DNA from: Bacillota bacterium
GTDB taxonomy: Bacteria; Bacillota; Clostridia; Acetivibrionales; DSM-1351
DNA: 5,723 bases
NCBI GenBank assembly: GCA_023398105.1
Contig: JAEWST010000100.1
Location: 1 to 5,723 of the forward strand
Reading direction: 5' to 3'
In this document: positions 4,811-5,723 of the stretch, in pieces
How positions within the stretch are numbered: the stretch's first letter is position 1
How the letters are laid out: each line of letters starts with the position of its first letter
Program-made: the position numbers and the translations under genes
The notes under the pieces: generated by a model
What the model saw: the letters and a program-made list of their open reading frames with translations, nothing else
Database searches by the model: none
Told to the model about the DNA's origin: nothing

Positions 4811-5699
4811 ATAATTTTACATCATGGTTGTCATCTTTATCATATACATTGTACTCATCCCAAACCTTTTCAAGGTGCTCAAAGGTATTATACACCTCAT
4901 TTTTACGTCTCATTCCTATTGCGGCAATGAGTGCATTTATTACGCTAAGGGGTGCAACAAGAGAATCTACAAATGATGCCATATCACTTCTTGCAAGCAG
5001 AGACATATCCGCACACTGTGCAACTGGAGACTCAATGCTATCAGTAAGTGCAATTGTTTTAGCACCTTGAGACTTAGCAAACTGCATTGCTTTTATAGTT
5101 CTTTTGGAATATCTTGGATAGCTTATACCAATAACAACATCACCAGATTGTGCTCTCATTATTTGTTCAAACATTTCACTAACGCTTGTTGTGTGAACAA
5201 GTCTAACATTATCGAAAATCAAATTGAAGTAAAAGCCAAGAAAACTTGCAAGAGTAGCTGAGCTTCTAACTCCTAATATAAATATCCTATTTGCAGCTAG
5301 AATAGTCTCCACTACATTGTTAAAATCATTTAAATCAATTTGTTCAAGTGTTATCTTTATCTTTTCAATATCAGATTGAAGCACGCTCTTTAAAACATTT
5401 TCTTCATTTATTCTGTTAGAAGATACCTCTATCCTTTGAACAGAGGTTAATTTACTCTTTATAAGCTCCTGTAAAGCCTTTTGCAACTTTGGATAACCAT
5501 CATAGCCAAGTTCAATTGCAAACCTTACAACGGTCGATTCACTTACTCCAACTATTTCTCCTAATTTAGCTGCTGTTACATATGCAGCTTTGTCATAATG
5601 GTCAACTATATAATTGGCAATCAGCTTCTGCCCTTTGCTAAAATCATCATATCTCTGTTGTATGATAAATAATAGATCATTATTCTTTTGTTGATTCAT
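4809..5699 (-). CDS. MurR/RpiR-family transcriptional regulator
   Basis: Cytosolic DNA-binding regulator of 296 residues, a usual length for the family. The N-terminal RpiR-type helix-turn-helix domain (about 1-77) contains AAKLGEIVGVSESTVVRFA (43-61) and the family's ELGYDGYPKLQ (63-73). A linker follows to about 125, then a SIS sugar-phosphate-binding domain (about 127-262) with ILGVRSSATLA (141-151), VVIGISYPRYSKRT (188-201) and KTIALTDS (214-221). Members typically sense a phosphosugar and control sugar or amino-sugar catabolism, usually next to their targets. No sugar gene lies in this window, so the ligand and regulon are unknown. The ATG at 5699 follows GGTGA closely and gives the standard N-terminus. 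Only 24 bp upstream are visible, so its promoter is outside. The stop codon overlaps the outer arm of the structured block at 4727-4810. Confidence 0.95.
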   Translation of the reverse strand: MNQQKNNDLLFIIQQRYDDFSKGQKLIANYIVDHYDKAAYVTAAKLGEIVGVSESTVVRFAIELGYDGYPKLQKALQELIKSKLTSVQRIEVSSNRINEENVLKSVLQSDIEKIKITLEQIDLNDFNNVVETILAANRIFILGVRSSATLASFLGFYFNLIFDNVRLVHTTSVSEMFEQIMRAQSGDVVIGISYPRYSKRTIKAMQFAKSQGAKTIALTDSIESPVAQCADMSLLARSDMASFVDSLVAPLSVINALIAAIGMRRKNEVYNTFEHLEKVWDEYNVYDKDDNHDVKL

Positions 5700-5723
5700 A
5701 ACTTCACCAGCCTAAAATTTTAA

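Noticed and set aside
4651..5070. Plus-strand open frame of 139 codons over the intergenic block and the end of the regulator gene
   Set aside because: It is antisense to the well-supported RpiR-family gene for most of its length, has no ribosome site, and its first part reads through the palindromes. Its openness is explained by the opposite strand.
5067..5261. Plus-strand open frame of 64 codons
   Set aside because: It is antisense to the SIS domain of the regulator and carries no recognisable features.

Overview
The window looks like chromosomal DNA from a low-GC Gram-positive bacterium of the class Clostridia. The evidence is strong AT bias, GGAGG-type Shine-Dalgarno sites, standard-code genes that are all co-oriented, and a familiar clostridial neighbourhood: a MurR/RpiR regulator, an HI0933-type flavoprotein, a HutP-family protein, aroH, cmk and ispH. 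All seven supported genes lie on the minus strand, so transcription runs from high to low coordinates. Nothing in the sequence identifies the species.

In transcription order: 4809-5699 is a MurR/RpiR-family regulator (HTH plus SIS domain). It is followed by a 281-bp intergenic stretch holding an unusual cluster of inverted repeats (4619-4810) and a near-perfect hairpin terminator. 3283-4527 is a HI0933/BaiN-family FAD flavoprotein. 2680-3168 is an unrecognised protein with one predicted membrane anchor. A terminator and an overlapping promoter candidate (2616-2662) separate it from a HutP-family protein (2150-2578). A 120-bp gap with a TATAAT box precedes aroH (1667-2029), cmk (942-1616) and ispH (832 to the left edge, incomplete). 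The last three appear to form a transcription unit for housekeeping metabolism: monofunctional chorismate mutase (aromatic amino acids), cytidylate kinase (pyrimidine nucleotides) and the last enzyme of the MEP isoprenoid pathway.

For aroH, cmk and the HutP-like gene I chose starts shorter than the longest open frame, because each internal ATG sits 5 nt after a perfect GGAGG and matches the family's usual N-terminus. The flavoprotein, membrane protein and regulator keep their full frames.

The least ordinary part is 4619-4810. It is a hairpin-rich, locally GC-richer block starting at the stop codon of the regulator, including a possible three-way junction; it may be a small dispersed (non-autonomous mobile) element or a structured RNA. 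Secondary points of interest are the HutP-family protein with no hut genes nearby and an apparently altered metal site, and a short leader before ispH in which the good ribosome site belongs to tiny ORFs rather than to ispH itself. I saw no tRNA, rRNA, CRISPR array, transposase gene, phage gene or defence system.
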